Shown here one piece after another: positions 1 to 10,740 of a DNA stretch of 64,000 nt (position 1 is its first letter; every line of letters starts with the position of its first letter). The translations under genes and the position numbers were made by a program. The notes beneath the pieces are model-generated. The model was not told the DNA's origin. It saw only the letters and a program-made list of their open reading frames with translations, and did not search any database. The stretch lies in NCBI RefSeq assembly GCF_963169125.1, contig NC_084802.1, positions 35,858,607 through 35,922,606 on the forward strand, written 5' to 3'. The stretch is from Humulus lupulus (taxonomy: Eukaryota; Streptophyta; Magnoliopsida; Rosales; Cannabaceae).

Positions 1-581
1 ATTGAGATGAATTGATGAGACCACATTATTATGTGGATATATTTGTAATCTGTGATTCGAGGCGATCCTAGTGAGCGATTTAGCGAAAAAGTCACGGCAG
101 GGACTTATACCCGGCTCGGGGCGAGCCTGGGGGTATTTATGGGACTATGCTCTGTTATTGTGTTTTCTTGCTGGGCCATGGCTCACGGATGCTACGTGGT
201 TCAGGTAAAGGCAAAGGCAAGTTGGACCAATCCTGAGATGGAGAGCTGCGGGGCTGAATGTACATAGTCAGCTGATCGGCCGCCACGACCGAGGAGTGGA
301 ACAGGACGAGAAAAGCCTATTTGTCTGTTTTGCCTTAGAGTGGCTAGCAACTGTATTTAAATCTTAAATCTTTTGTAAACAGTCTTTAACTTATTACTTT
401 TGGGATCCCATGTAAAAAGAAAATGTTTATTTATAAGAAATGCAGCTTTTGAGACCAAAATCTTTTAACCCTAGTTCAACCATAGTTTCCGTAACACGTT
501 TTGAATTAAATGACTTGATTAGCAAGTCTTGCACCTTTATAAACACACAGTGTAACAGTCTTGGCTATCCATGGTGTTACA
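1..581 (+). repeat. 5' LTR of Tekay-1, 3' part only, with large internal deletion
   Basis: It matches the 3' LTR (13670-16058) from about 13890 onwards and ends in GTGTTACA directly before the PBS. Near position 145 the copy jumps from the segment matching 14030 to the segment matching 15622, so about 1.6 kb of LTR is missing. The missing part holds the CpG palindromes, the leader and the donor-like motif described for the 3' LTR. If transcription starts upstream, as usual for LTRs, this copy could not give a normal genomic RNA. Confidence 0.9.
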
Positions 582-584
582 ACT

Positions 585-596
585 TGGTATCAGAGC
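585..596 (+). other. Primer binding site, initiator tRNA-Met type (Tekay-1)
   Basis: TGGTATCAGAGC follows the LTR end after three bases. It is complementary to the 3' end of plant initiator tRNA-Met and primes minus-strand DNA synthesis in many plant LTR elements, including Tekay. It is intact here. Confidence 0.93.
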
Positions 597-944
597 GTCC
601 TAGGTTTAAGGGTTCCTGAAGACTGGTTGGACATGTACATTCGCCGCGAAAGACAAGCTCGACTCAGGGTTTGGTAAATTGTGTATACATGAGTTTGTGC
701 TTAAATGATTTGTGTTATCCCCAAAAATTGGAGATCGATGACGTGGCAATAGAGGTGACAAGTGGCAGTATATGGTCCGTAAAAGACACATTAAATAGTC
801 AATAAATACATTGACTCCTCAGAGTTATGATAAAGTGACCCGGTAGACTGATGAAGAGTTTTGACTGCTTGAGAAGTGTCATGACCGACCAGGCATGACC
901 TTGTCCGACCAGTCACGTGTTTGTCTGCTCAGGAGTGACATTGT

Positions 945-2851
945 TGTTGGTTTTTATTGATCAAATCAGAGATTATGCGCAGCGGAACAACAATCAAATT
1001 GTCAGATTAATCCCATAAGATTTATAGATCTACTTCTTCACACTCATATATATATTGAATCAAGGACAAGAATAGAAACATTACCTCAGGTCCTTCCTTG
1101 CTGCTATCTTTTCGTATGGCTGAATCCTTGAGATCTCACACCAAGATCTTCCAAAATGTTCTCAGTCACCCAAAGAACGAGTGTGGGCTCGCTATACAAA
1201 TAATAGGCAATAACTATTTATCAGATATTCTCAACACATGAGATCTGATAAAGCTTGGACCTAGGTTTTGTGAAGAACAATGACCTTTGTTTTGTCATTG
1301 ATCTTTTTCTCTGAGAGAATTCTAGATATTTTTCTATCCCTGAAAACTTACGTTCTATGAAAACTGATATCCAATATTTAATAATATCCAATATATTAAA
1401 ATATTTGTTATTTTAAACAAATTCAAAATAACTGATCAGTTATCAGACTTTTGTTTAAATAATAATATTTAAATCAAATCAAAATATCTCATTATTTATT
1501 TAATATTTAAATAACTAAAATTGTGGAATCAAGAGACCAAGTCTATCTCTTATGCGTGTAGCACAGTGCATGTGCACTGTGCCACACGTGTACCACATGC
1601 ATGTGCATGCATGTGATTTTTCCCAATTTTTATTATTATTTAAATACCAAAAATCCCAAAAATAAATTAATTCAAAATTAATTATATTTTTGTTAAATCA
1701 AATAATTAATTAATTCTTAATTAATTAATTACACATAATTAAACAATAATTATGTTTGATACATAGAAAAATATTTTACTTATCACATAAGTCCTTTTTA
1801 CCCATTTTTGTATTTGCCTTTGACAGTGATTGTTTGAGCCATTCTGGGGACCATGGACCTATAACATTAAGCTCCAATAAATTGAAACTAAATAATTAAA
1901 CTCTTTAATTATAATAGTTAATTTATTAATTCTGATATTACTCCACTATAAATTCAGAATTGCACTCTTTATGTTATAGATATACTTTTACATAAATCTT
2001 TTTCTTAAGTCGTCCATTGATATAACCATCTTTCAATAGTTCAGCCCTCTAATTAATTAGTTCATAAATTAGAATGGAAGAATTACCATTTAACCTTTCT
2101 AATTTATTTCTTATTCCTTAAGTACCATTAATTCACTAGTGAATAATTAATCTATAATCTAATTATAGATTTGAGCTCAAAATCATTCAGTTCCAGAATT
2201 AACCCTTAAGGGAACTAATATACGATCCGTTAGGAAAGATTAGATTCCTTATTGTTGATACATGTTCCCAGCCATCCATGATATTAAATCTCCAAAACAA
2301 AATTCATTAGCCTCATTCTTTTAAGAGACCTTAACGAATGAATCAAAAGATTTAATAAACATGAACAGGAGTTCATGTACACTCAGGATTCAGGTTGATC
2401 TATAAATGATCATCAGTTATGATATGAATTACAAGTCTTTATTGTTAAATGGTTTTTGGATAAAGACTTTAATTCACATCGGTCCTTGTCATATATAATC
2501 ATATTATATAAAGCACCTTTACAGAGATGTCTTACCACATCAATAATCTGAATCTAGATTATTTGTATCATAATGATACTCAGTAAACCGTACTTACAAC
2601 TCCAATTAAAGAATTCCATAACTTTAATTTATTGTTGTTGACTATTTTTATTCATTCATGTGATCTTAATTCTCTCGTACTAATACAAGATCACATCCTC
2701 AATAATGAATATGGAATTTTTCTGATATTTACAAAATTATTCAAACAATAATTTAACAATCTAAATATAACAATAATAATAAACCCATCGTATTTATTTA
2801 TTCACAGAAAAAACAAATGTCCTTACATGCTTTTAGGACACACTCCTAACA
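945..2851 (-). mobile_element. Copia-type solo LTR inside the gag-only element's 5' LTR
   Basis: It starts TGTTGG and ends CCTAACA and is flanked by the perfect duplication ATTGT (940-944 and 2852-2856). The LTR, 1907 bp, is AT-rich and non-coding. On the minus strand it begins TGTTAGGAGTGTGTCC, a start I recall from plant Copia LTRs, so I orient it minus. The 3' copy of the host LTR lacks this block, which proves insertion after the host element arrived. Only one LTR is present, so the internal part was lost by LTR-LTR recombination. Confidence 0.88.
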
Positions 2852-2927
2852 ATTGTTGCCCAGGAGTGACATTGTCCTACCAGCATGCACATGTCCTACC
2901 AACATGCACATGTCCTACCAGCACTGG

Positions 2928-3117
2928 CATGCTAGAGGAGAATGCCATGTTAGAGGAGAGACATGGCATGCTAGAGGAGAGTGCCATGTTAGACGAGAGA
3001 CATGGCATGCTAGAGGAGAGTGCCATGTTAGACTAGAGACATGGCATGCTAGAGGAGATTGCCATGTTAGACGAGAAACATGGCATGCCAGAGAACATGC
3101 CATGTTAGAGGAGAGGA
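2928..3117 (+). repeat. 39-bp tandem repeat in the 5' LTR of the gag-only element
   Basis: Units begin at 2928, 2967, 3006 and 3045, with a shortened fifth unit at 3084. The unit contains CATGCTAGAGGAGA and GCCATGTTAGA. The 3' LTR (from about 8084) has one full unit and the short one, so copy number changed after insertion. The period is a multiple of three, so the array reads as an open frame, but I see no sign that it is coding. Confidence 0.88.
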
Positions 3118-3405
3118 GTGCATGTCCTACCAGCACATGCATATGTCCTAACACCATGCACATGTTCGACCAGCACTTGCATGGGTGGTCAGTAGGAGAT
3201 ATGGGTCGACCAGATAGAGGAGGACTAAGTCAAGATTCCCAGAAACGGCTTCAACAAGAACCGGTCTTGGCACACACGGGAATCTCTCATTCTTCCCAAA
3301 AATTGGGGGTTTTGTTACATTTTGAATGTTTTTTTGTAATTTAAATATAATAAGAATAATAAAATATCCCCATTCTAGGGGATATCAGATGTATGATCCT
3401 AAGCC

Positions 3406-3413
3406 TATAAATA
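3406..3413 (+). promoter_or_regulatory. TATA box candidate in the gag-only element LTR
   Basis: TATAAATA lies about 350 bp before the LTR end. The same motif is kept in the 3' LTR at 8463-8470, and a purine/CTAGA leader follows in both. This fits the promoter of a Tat-type LTR. The start site is not shown by sequence alone. Confidence 0.6.
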
Positions 3414-3764
3414 CATGGCTTATGAGATCAGAAGGGGGCTTCTTCTTCTTTTGGGGGGACTTTTGGGAAATTTTGGGTCTGGGTTTTCTAGAGAGAGAAA
3501 GTGCTTGTATCTAGAAAAATTCTTGTATTTTTGTAATCTGTACTGAAGAAACTCAGTTGGCTCAGTTCATCTGATCTTGAGTACAGATCTATAATCACAA
3601 CTCTAAGTGGATTAGGCTCTTACCAACATATTGGGGCTGAACCACTATAAAAATTGCGCGTGTTATTTACTTTCTGTTCAAAAATTGTCTGTGTCATTTT
3701 ATTTCTCTTGAAGGTTTTGTCGTTTTTGACGTTCTCACGTCGTTGGCCAAAAACGCGGTCAACA

Positions 3765-3786
3765 TTTTGGTGCTTTCATTGAGAGC
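3765..3786 (+). other. Primer-site position of the gag-only element (tRNA not assigned)
   Basis: The 22 bases after the LTR begin TTTTGGTGCTTTCATTGA. They are identical to the 22 bases after the Tat-2 LTR (23590-23611), although the two LTRs differ. Such conservation at this place marks a primer binding site. I cannot name the tRNA with confidence. Confidence 0.65.
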
Positions 3787-3819
3787 CTGAAGAGAAATAT
3801 AGACGGTCCTTGAAGTATT

Positions 3820-6011
3820 ATGGCACCTAAGAACACCAATGCAGCCTCCAAGAAGACAAGCTCCTCTAAAGAGCCGCTAGATCAGAAGGTCCTAGCCCAC
3901 AAGATCGTGAAACTGAGCCTAGGGTCATGCTCGAGGACGTGACTCCAGGAGTTGAAGAGCTCCAAGAGGCCATGGGGGCCTTCCAGGAGGAGATGGCACA
4001 ATTCCACGCCAGGCAGGAGGCGTTTGCTGAAGAGATGGCCAGGCAGAGAGCTATGTTAGAGCAGCAAAGACGCGATATGGAGGCTAGAAGCGAGGAGCTC
4101 AGACAACAACAGGAGGAGGTCAACCGGAGACATCGTGAAGAAGCACTTGCTTTAGAGGCAGCTACCCAGTTGGCCCAAGCCAATGCCCAAGCAGCCACCC
4201 CAGGAGCAAGGACCACAGAAGCTGGTCGTAAGAACAATGATAGACCAAGGAGGGGTGGTAATAACCCACCTGGTCGTGAGGAAGATGGAGTTCGATCGCA
4301 CACTGCCTCAACACAAAGGGAGCACTCTAGGACCCCCTCCAGGAGCCACCGATCAGAAACTTCAAGATCAGGAAGTCACCGATCAGGTAGTAAGAAGACT
4401 CCACCTGGGTAGGAGCAAAATAGAGCTCCTCAAGATAAGAGGACTTCACAGTTCAAAGATGGGCATGGTCGGGATGAGGCTGATAGTCATCCCACCGACC
4501 AGTCAAAGAAAAAGGAGGGCCATGACCAACAAGGAGGAGAAAACTGCCCAGAGTGGGCCAAGAAACCTCCACTGCACCCCAACCAGCAGCGTAGCAGGAG
4601 AGAGGAAGTCCCGCGTAGTAAGCCCTCTGGGAAGTCAAAGAGTACGGTGTTCGATCGGGCAGGAAAGCACGCTTCTCAGAAGGATCTAGGGGATGTTATC
4701 ACCAACAAGAGGAGCACCGTCCCGGTCGAAGGGCAAAATCTAGACCGCTCTGCCAGTCAAGTAGAAATACTTGACGGTGGCACGCCAGATGGTAATGCCC
4801 GACCAGGCGGTCAAGACCTTGGAACCTCATCAGTTGCACCAGCCATCCAAGCCCAGCTTGACATGCTAGCAGCTGCAGTGCAAGGTTTGTCGAAACGACC
4901 TTCGGAGATAGATACGATCGACCACCGGAGTGGCAGCCCATTTTGTGCTCGAATTAGAGCAGCCCAACCATCAGCAAAGTACAAAGCACCGATACTGCCA
5001 ATTTATACAGAAAAGGCAGATCCCATCAGACATGTTGGGAAGTTTGAGGACCAGATGGAACTGCTCGGAGTGAGTGATGACTATCGGTGTAGAGTCTTCC
5101 CCACCACATTGTCTGACACTGCCCAAGAGTGGTATTGGAGGTTTAAGCCAAACTCCATTACCTCTTGGGAAGCATTCAGGAAGGAATTTTGTAGACAATT
5201 TAGCACTGCCTGGACTCCACCAGTTTATGCCAATGACTTGGCAGATATCAAACAAGGAAAAGATGAGTCTCTAAAGAATTATATACAGAGATTCATGAGA
5301 GAAGCCAATAGAGCAACTACTGTAGGAGACGAGAGGAAGATGGTTGCCATATCTGCTGGGATAATTTATCGGAGCCCTTTGTGGGACAGTATACATAGAA
5401 ATCCAATTTCAACACTTCAACAATTTCTTGACCGGGCGGACAAATATATGAAATTGGATGATGCAATAGAGAAAGAAGAGAATGGCATACACAATCCGGG
5501 CAGATCAACTGACTTTCCTAGTGATGGTGGAAAGAAACGTGGAAATAATGGGTCTGACCACCATGAGGAAAAGAAAGAAAAGTTGAGTTCAAGTGAAAAG
5601 CCAACCAAGTATGAGCCTCAATTCACTAACTACACCACTCTCTCAACCAGCCGAGCAGAGATATATCTTGCTAGTCATGAAGAGGTTCCCTACAAGAAGC
5701 CTCCACCCATCAGGAGAGAGATGAGGAAGAGAGACATGAACAAGTTTTGTCGTTTCCATGAAGATTATGGTCACGACACGAATGAATGCAACCACCTCAA
5801 GGACGAGATAGAATTTCTTCTCCGGTCGGGCAAGTTGAGGAAGTACCGGGCGGAGACACCCCAAGGAGAAGGAGGTAGCAGCAACTCTGGTCTCAAGGGA
5901 CAAAGATCTCCACCCTTGCATCCCGAACCTGTGGACTTTACCTTAGACACTATATGTGGAGGTCCACACTTGGCTGAGGAGAGCAACGAAGCAAAAGGAG
6001 AAGTATGTTGA
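3820..6011 (+). pseudogene. gag: Tat-type gag polyprotein gene with one frameshift and one stop
   Basis: Gag packages the element RNA into cytoplasmic particles. The ATG at 3820 opens a frame that shifts near 3907; the new frame runs to 6011 and is interrupted only by TAG at 4410-4412. A coiled-coil region rich in Glu, Gln and Arg lies at about 3940-4170, a low-complexity basic region follows, and the retrotransposon gag core lies at about 5020-5450. A C-X2-H-X4-H-X4-C zinc-knuckle variant is at 5748-5789, and the same pattern is seen in Tat-1. The frame ends shortly after the knuckle and no protease follows, unlike autonomous Tat elements. About 730 codons in all. The two lesions are light damage, which agrees with the young LTRs. 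Confidence 0.88.
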
Positions 6012-7145
6012 TCAGGAGTGCTAGGATCATGAATCACTGGAGTGGCGAGCACCAAAGGATATATTATTTTTAATTACCGCTTTCAGAGTGGTAGCTTGAT
6101 TTCGAGTTTTTAGACTTGTTATTTAAGTTTGGTGTATGAGCTGGTTATTTGCTAACCAGTCATTTTATTTTTGAATAATTTTGGTTGTTTAAGACTCGTT
6201 ATTAGACATGTATTGTCCTTTTTAATTTACGAGTAATAAAAAAGACTACACGCAGCGTGGTCGATCCTTGCTACAAATATGCATGTGTGTTAGTTATCCG
6301 AGCAGTGTTCAACTGGTCGGTAAAATAAGGCAGTGTTCAACTGCTAGAATATTTTCCATATATTCTATGTGTTTCACGAGTAATTAACTGTTCGAACAGA
6401 TTCTGTCAAGTAGCAAGTGACTAAGGATCTTTCAACCCTCAATCACCTAGGGGCACATGGGGTATACTGGTATATAATTTAACATAGGCAATAAGAGCTT
6501 GAGTTAATATATCTATTTTTAGGCTGACTTGTAAATTTTCGAAGTCCAAAAAGGCCATTATGCTAACTTGTTTCACAAAGCTTAAGTAACTTGGAATTTA
6601 TTTCTAAAAAATTTCAAGTTAGGAGCAGATATTCGTGTGACAATAAGCATGCTCATAAAATGTTAGAGCAATAAGAGTGTGAGAAAGCATACTTAGTATG
6701 GACTTATGAAATGTCTAGAATTTCTAAGTTAGAAAACTAAGTACTCATGCGAAAATATAAGGCATACACCAGAGTGACTTTATTATTCACAAAAAACTTA
6801 TAACTTTTTAAGTCTAGAGGAGACTTAGAATGTTTTAAGTTAACAAAGAAAAGTAAAGTATAAATGACAACAGCTCAGCTATACAAAAGTAAAGAGTAAA
6901 CTACTAGCCAGGTACAAGTTTAGCTGATCAGGTGCAAAGTTTTCATGCTCAGGTGAGCAGATACAACTTCCCTGGTCAGCTAAGCATGTATCATCGATCA
7001 ACTTCCCTGGAGTAAATCAAAAAAATGCATGCAAAATAAATACTACATAGTGAAAAGCTGTCTTTGAGAAGAGTATACCTTCAAGCTAAGTACCTCCGAG
7101 GAGCCCGACGCCAACACCCTTGTGTGTCCAGTCGGACACCTTAGG
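6012..7145 (+). other. Non-coding internal spacer of the gag-only element
   Basis: AT-rich DNA with no supported reading frame and no resemblance I can see to protease, reverse transcriptase or integrase. It lies where pol would be in an autonomous element. Confidence 0.7.
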
Positions 7146-7151
7146 CCCAAG

Positions 7152-7510
7152 GCGTGGTCGGACTTTGGTCTGAGGAGCACTCCAAGGGCGTGGTCGGACT
7201 TTGGTCCGAGGATCAGTCCAAGGCGTGGTCAGACTTTGGTCCGAGGAGCACTCTAAGGGCGTGGTCGGACTTTGGTCCGAGAAGCAGTCCAAGGCATGGT
7301 CGGACTTTGGTCCGAGGGGTAGTCCAAGGCGTGGTCGGACTTTGGTCCGAGGAGCACTCCAAGGGCGTGGTCGGACTTTGGTCCGAGGAGCAGTCCAAGG
7401 CGTGGTCGGACTTTGGTCCGAGGAGTAGTCCAAGGGCGTGGTCGAACACATGTCCGAGGAGAGACAAAGGCGTGGTCGGACACATGTCCAAGGAGAGACA
7501 AAGGCATGTC
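7152..7510 (+). repeat. 35-36 bp hairpin-forming tandem array in the gag-only element
   Basis: About eight good units and two diverged ones. The unit starts GCGTGGTCGGACTTTGG and contains CGGAC-TTTG-GTCCG, able to form a 5-bp stem with a 4-base loop. Units with CACTCCAAGG (36 bp) and CAGTCCAAG (35 bp) partly alternate, suggesting a roughly 71-bp higher-order unit. Tandem repeats between the coding region and the 3' LTR are known from Tat/Ogre elements. The last two units replace the loop region with ACACATGT. Confidence 0.92.
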
Positions 7511-7819
7511 CAAGCCGAGTTCGATCACCGAAATTGTAATCCTAGCGCAACCAAATCGAGGATACTCAATAACCTGTCTCTATACCATGATGATTTTGCA
7601 AAATAGACAAAGGGAGATTTGAGAGAGAATCAAAAGGGAGCCTATGCTTTCATTATATCAAGAAAATAGAGTTTGAAGAAATCACAAGACAAGTTCAGTC
7701 GTGGGAGTTTACGTGAAAGTTATCAACTGGATAAGAGCTTTTGGATGACCTCGAGAACATTTGGTTAGAAGAAAAGTTTATCATACGAAGAAAGTAGTAT
7801 AATAAACTTGGGGGGCAAA

Positions 7820-8821
7820 TGTTATCCCCAAAAATTGGAGATCGATGACGTGGCAATAGAGGTGACAAGTGGTAGTACATGGTCCGTAAAAGACACATTA
7901 CATAGTCAATAAATACATTGACTCCTCAGAGTTGTGATAAAGTGACCCGGTAGACTGATGAAGAGTTTTGACTGCTTGAGAAATGTCATGTCCGACCAGT
8001 CACGTGTTTGTCTGCCTAGGAGTGACATTGCTGCCCAGGAGTGACATTGTCCTACCAGCATGCACATGTCCTACCAGCACTGGCATGCTAGAGGAGAGTG
8101 CCATGTTAGACGAGAGACATGGCATGCCAGAGAACGTGCCATGTTAGAGGAGAGGAGTGCATGTTCTACCAGCAAGTGCATGTCCTACCAGCACTTGCAT
8201 ATGTCCTACCACCATGCACATGTCCGACCAGCACTTGCATGGGTGGTCAGTAGGAGATATGGGTCGACCAGATAGAGGAGGACTAAGTCAAGATTCCCAT
8301 AAACGGCTTCAACAAGAACCGGTCTTGGCACGCGCGGGAATCTCTCATTCTTCCCACAAATTGGGGGTTTTGTTACATTTTGAATGTTTTTTGTAATTTA
8401 AATATAATAAGAATAATAAAATATCCCCATTCTAGGGGATATCAGATGTATGATCCTAAGCCTATAAATACATGGCTTATGAGATCAGAAGGGGGCTTCT
8501 TCTTCTTTTGGGGGGACTTTTGGGAAATTTTGGGTCTGAGTTTTCTAGAGAGAGAAAGTGCTTGTATCTAGAAAAATTCTTATATTTTTGTAATCTGTAC
8601 TGAAGAAACTCAGTTGGCTCAGTTCATCTGATCTTGAGTACAGATCTATAATCACAACTCTAAGTGGATTAGGCTATTACCAACATATTGGGGTTGAACC
8701 ACTATGAAAATTGCGCGTGTTATTTAGTTTCTGTTCAAAAACTATCTCTGTCATTTTATTTCTCTTGAAGGTTTTGTCGTTTCTGACGTTCTCACGTCGT
8801 TGGCCAAAAACGCGGTCAACA
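7820..8821 (+). repeat. 3' LTR of the gag-only element
   Basis: 1002 bp from TGTTATCCCC to GGTCAACA, followed by ATTTG (8822-8826), the right copy of the target-site duplication. It has one full 39-bp unit where the 5' LTR has four. A TATA box candidate is at 8463-8470. A G-rich stretch, CTTGGGGGGCAAA, directly before it is the probable polypurine tract. Confidence 0.93.
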
Positions 8822-9096
8822 ATTTGAATGAGATATGACTGTTGATATCTGCTTGATTAATAGGGAGCATGAGATACTGATAGGGCCTGGCCCTTGACTA
8901 TTGCATGATGATATTGAGGAGTGCTTATAAGCATTGCTATGCATGTGAATGAATATATGGATGAATATTTGGATAAATTGCTATATCTTGATTGCTTGTG
9001 AATGTTTGGGGTTCTAATGGTGGATCATGGGAGGATTATTACCTGTCATCATAGTCTGACTTCTGAGTCATTTATTGCAGATTGACTTGGATAATT

Positions 9097-10200
9097 ATGC
9101 GTCCAAGAAAATCTACACAACTAGCCGGCAGGTCTGAGACTAGAGATGATGACCAGGGCCAGACCCCTCCGCCAGTCGTTGAGAACTGGCAGCAGCTTAT
9201 GGCAGACATGCAACCTCGGCTACAGAACCAGGATGAACAGATCCAAATTCTGCAGCAGCAGGCTCCATCAAGGAGTGTTGCCCCCATTGTGCCACCTGCA
9301 GTGGTACTTGTTGTACAGCCAGTAGAGGTTGGGAATAGATGGGAGTCGTTGTATGAGCGGTTCAGGAAGCAGCAGCCCCCAATCTTTGAGGGAGGACCTG
9401 TCCATTGAAGGCTGAATAATGGATGACCATGATTACTACCATTCTGGACTTTATGAGGGTAGAAGGACATGACAGAGTGGCCTGTGCCACATATATGCTA
9501 AGAGAGGATGCCCATATCTGGTGGGAGGTGGCATCACAAACTAGAGACGTTACTGCTTTGACTTGGGAAGGATTCAAGGACCTATTCAGTCAGAAGTATT
9601 ATAATGTTGCCATCAGGGCAGCGAAGGTAAATGAGTTCGTGGGGCTGGTTCAGGGCAGCATGACAATTACAGAATATGCCCTAAAGTTTGACAGACTTGC
9701 GAAATTTGCACCAGATCTTGTGCCTACTGATGCAGCGAGGCAAGACAGATTTATTAGAGGGCTTAATGCGATGATAGCCTAAGATGTGAGAATTACAACA
9801 GTTCTTGGAGGGACAACTTATGCCCAGGCTGTAGAGAAGGCTCTTACAGCTGAGGAAGAGGAGAATAAGATATGGAGAGAAATTGCAGCGAGACGGGAGG
9901 GCCGCAAGGTAGTGCCTCCATATTCTGGTTCTGGTAGGGGCGGAGGCCCTAGTGATTTAAAGAGAAAGACCCCTGATACTTCAACCGCTCCTGGTCCTGA
10001 TAGGAGAGGTCGGGGTAGTCAGGGTGGCCGTCAGGGAGGTGGTGATACATGGAGGACTTATCCTAAGTGCACGAGGTGCAGAAGACGCCATTCAAGCGAA
10101 TGTCAGGCTAAGGCCTGTTATGTGTGCGAGGTGTTGGGACACCTCAAGAAAGATTGCCTGACAGTGAAGAAGGGAGATGCGGGGAAGGTGGACAACTTGA
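9097..10200 (+). pseudogene. gag: Tekay-1 gag
   Basis: I chose the ATG at 9097 because the sibling elements have short polar N-termini of the same kind; an upstream ATG at 9082 is also in frame. The frame breaks near 9400 by a small deletion, after which a TAA and a second stop near 9780 interrupt the gag core (9423-9782). The second half (9786 on) has a basic Gly-rich linker and a CCHC zinc knuckle at 10116-10157 (C-X2-C-X4-H-X4-C), which binds RNA. The closest relatives in the window are the gags of Tekay-3 and Tekay-4. Confidence 0.88.
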
Positions 10201-10740
10201 ATCCAGCTCGAGTGTTCACCCTGACGCAGGCAGAGGCTGAGGCTAGCCCCTCGGTAGTGATAGGTCAGCTTTCTAGTGCTGAATCTCCTTTTACTGTATT
10301 GATTGACTCTGGTGCTACACATGCGTTTGTTTCTAGTAAAGTGATTGATAAACTGTGTAGACCTAGTGAGTATTGTACTTCAGGGTTTGGGACTATTTTG
10401 CCTACAGGGGAACTGGTAGTATCTAGAGGTGGATTAGAGCACTGCCAGTGATAGTTGACGGTAGAGAGTTGTCAGTAGACTTGATTGATTTGATTATGGA
10501 GGACTTTGATATGATTTTAGGTATGGATTGGCTGGTTAGGTATGGAGCTACTATTGACTGCAGGAAGAAGATGGTGACTTTTGAGCCAGAGGGCGAGGAT
10601 CCCTTTATTTTTGTGGGAGCGGTGCATGGACCCCGCGTACCCAGGATATCGGCGTTGAGAGCCAGAGATCTGTTACAAGGAGGGTGTATAGGTTTTCTGG
10701 CTAGTGTGGTAAATACCACCAGGGTTTCGTCAACAGGACC
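10201..10740 (+). pseudogene. Tekay-1 aspartic protease
   Basis: The active-site motif DSGATH begins at 10305 in the same frame as the zinc knuckle and appears intact. The frame shifts near 10430. The domain continues in another frame from 10448 with the GMDW segment typical of the end of gypsy proteases. It would have cut the Gag-Pol polyprotein. Confidence 0.87.

Larger units (their letters stand above)
713..3764 (+). repeat. 5' LTR of the gag-only element, enlarged by a nested solo LTR
   Basis: Bounded by TG and CA. It is about 3.05 kb against 1.0 kb for the 3' copy. The difference is a 1.9 kb Copia solo LTR (945-2851) plus extra copies of a 39-bp repeat (2928-3117). By eye only a few percent of bases differ from the 3' LTR, plus an indel of roughly 18 bp near 885-905. 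Confidence 0.92.
713..8821 (+). mobile_element. Gag-only Tat-type LTR retrotransposon (TR-GAG-like), nested in Tekay-1
   Basis: Seen: LTRs beginning TGTTATCCCC and ending GGTCAACA at 713-3764 and 7820-8821, flanked by the perfect 5-bp duplication ATTTG (708-712 and 8822-8826). Inside are a PBS-like site, one gag frame (3820-6011), about 1.1 kb of non-coding DNA, a 35-36 bp tandem array and a purine-rich stretch before the 3' LTR. I see no protease, reverse transcriptase or integrase. Elements with terminal repeats and only gag are known in plants (TR-GAG) and depend on a relative for pol. The gag type and internal tandem repeats fit the Tat lineage. The LTRs are very similar outside the nested insertion, so the insertion is fairly recent. 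Confidence 0.92.

Noticed and set aside
2853..3344. 163-codon frame in the 5' LTR of the gag-only element
   Set aside because: It is made by the 39-bp repeat, a multiple of three. The 3' LTR has a much shorter version, so it is not conserved even between the two LTRs.
7154..7606. Open frames on both strands across the 7.15-7.6 kb array (up to 150 codons)
   Set aside because: They arise because the repeat unit lacks stop codons in several frames. The protein is a simple repeat in every frame, and no start or flanking signal supports translation.
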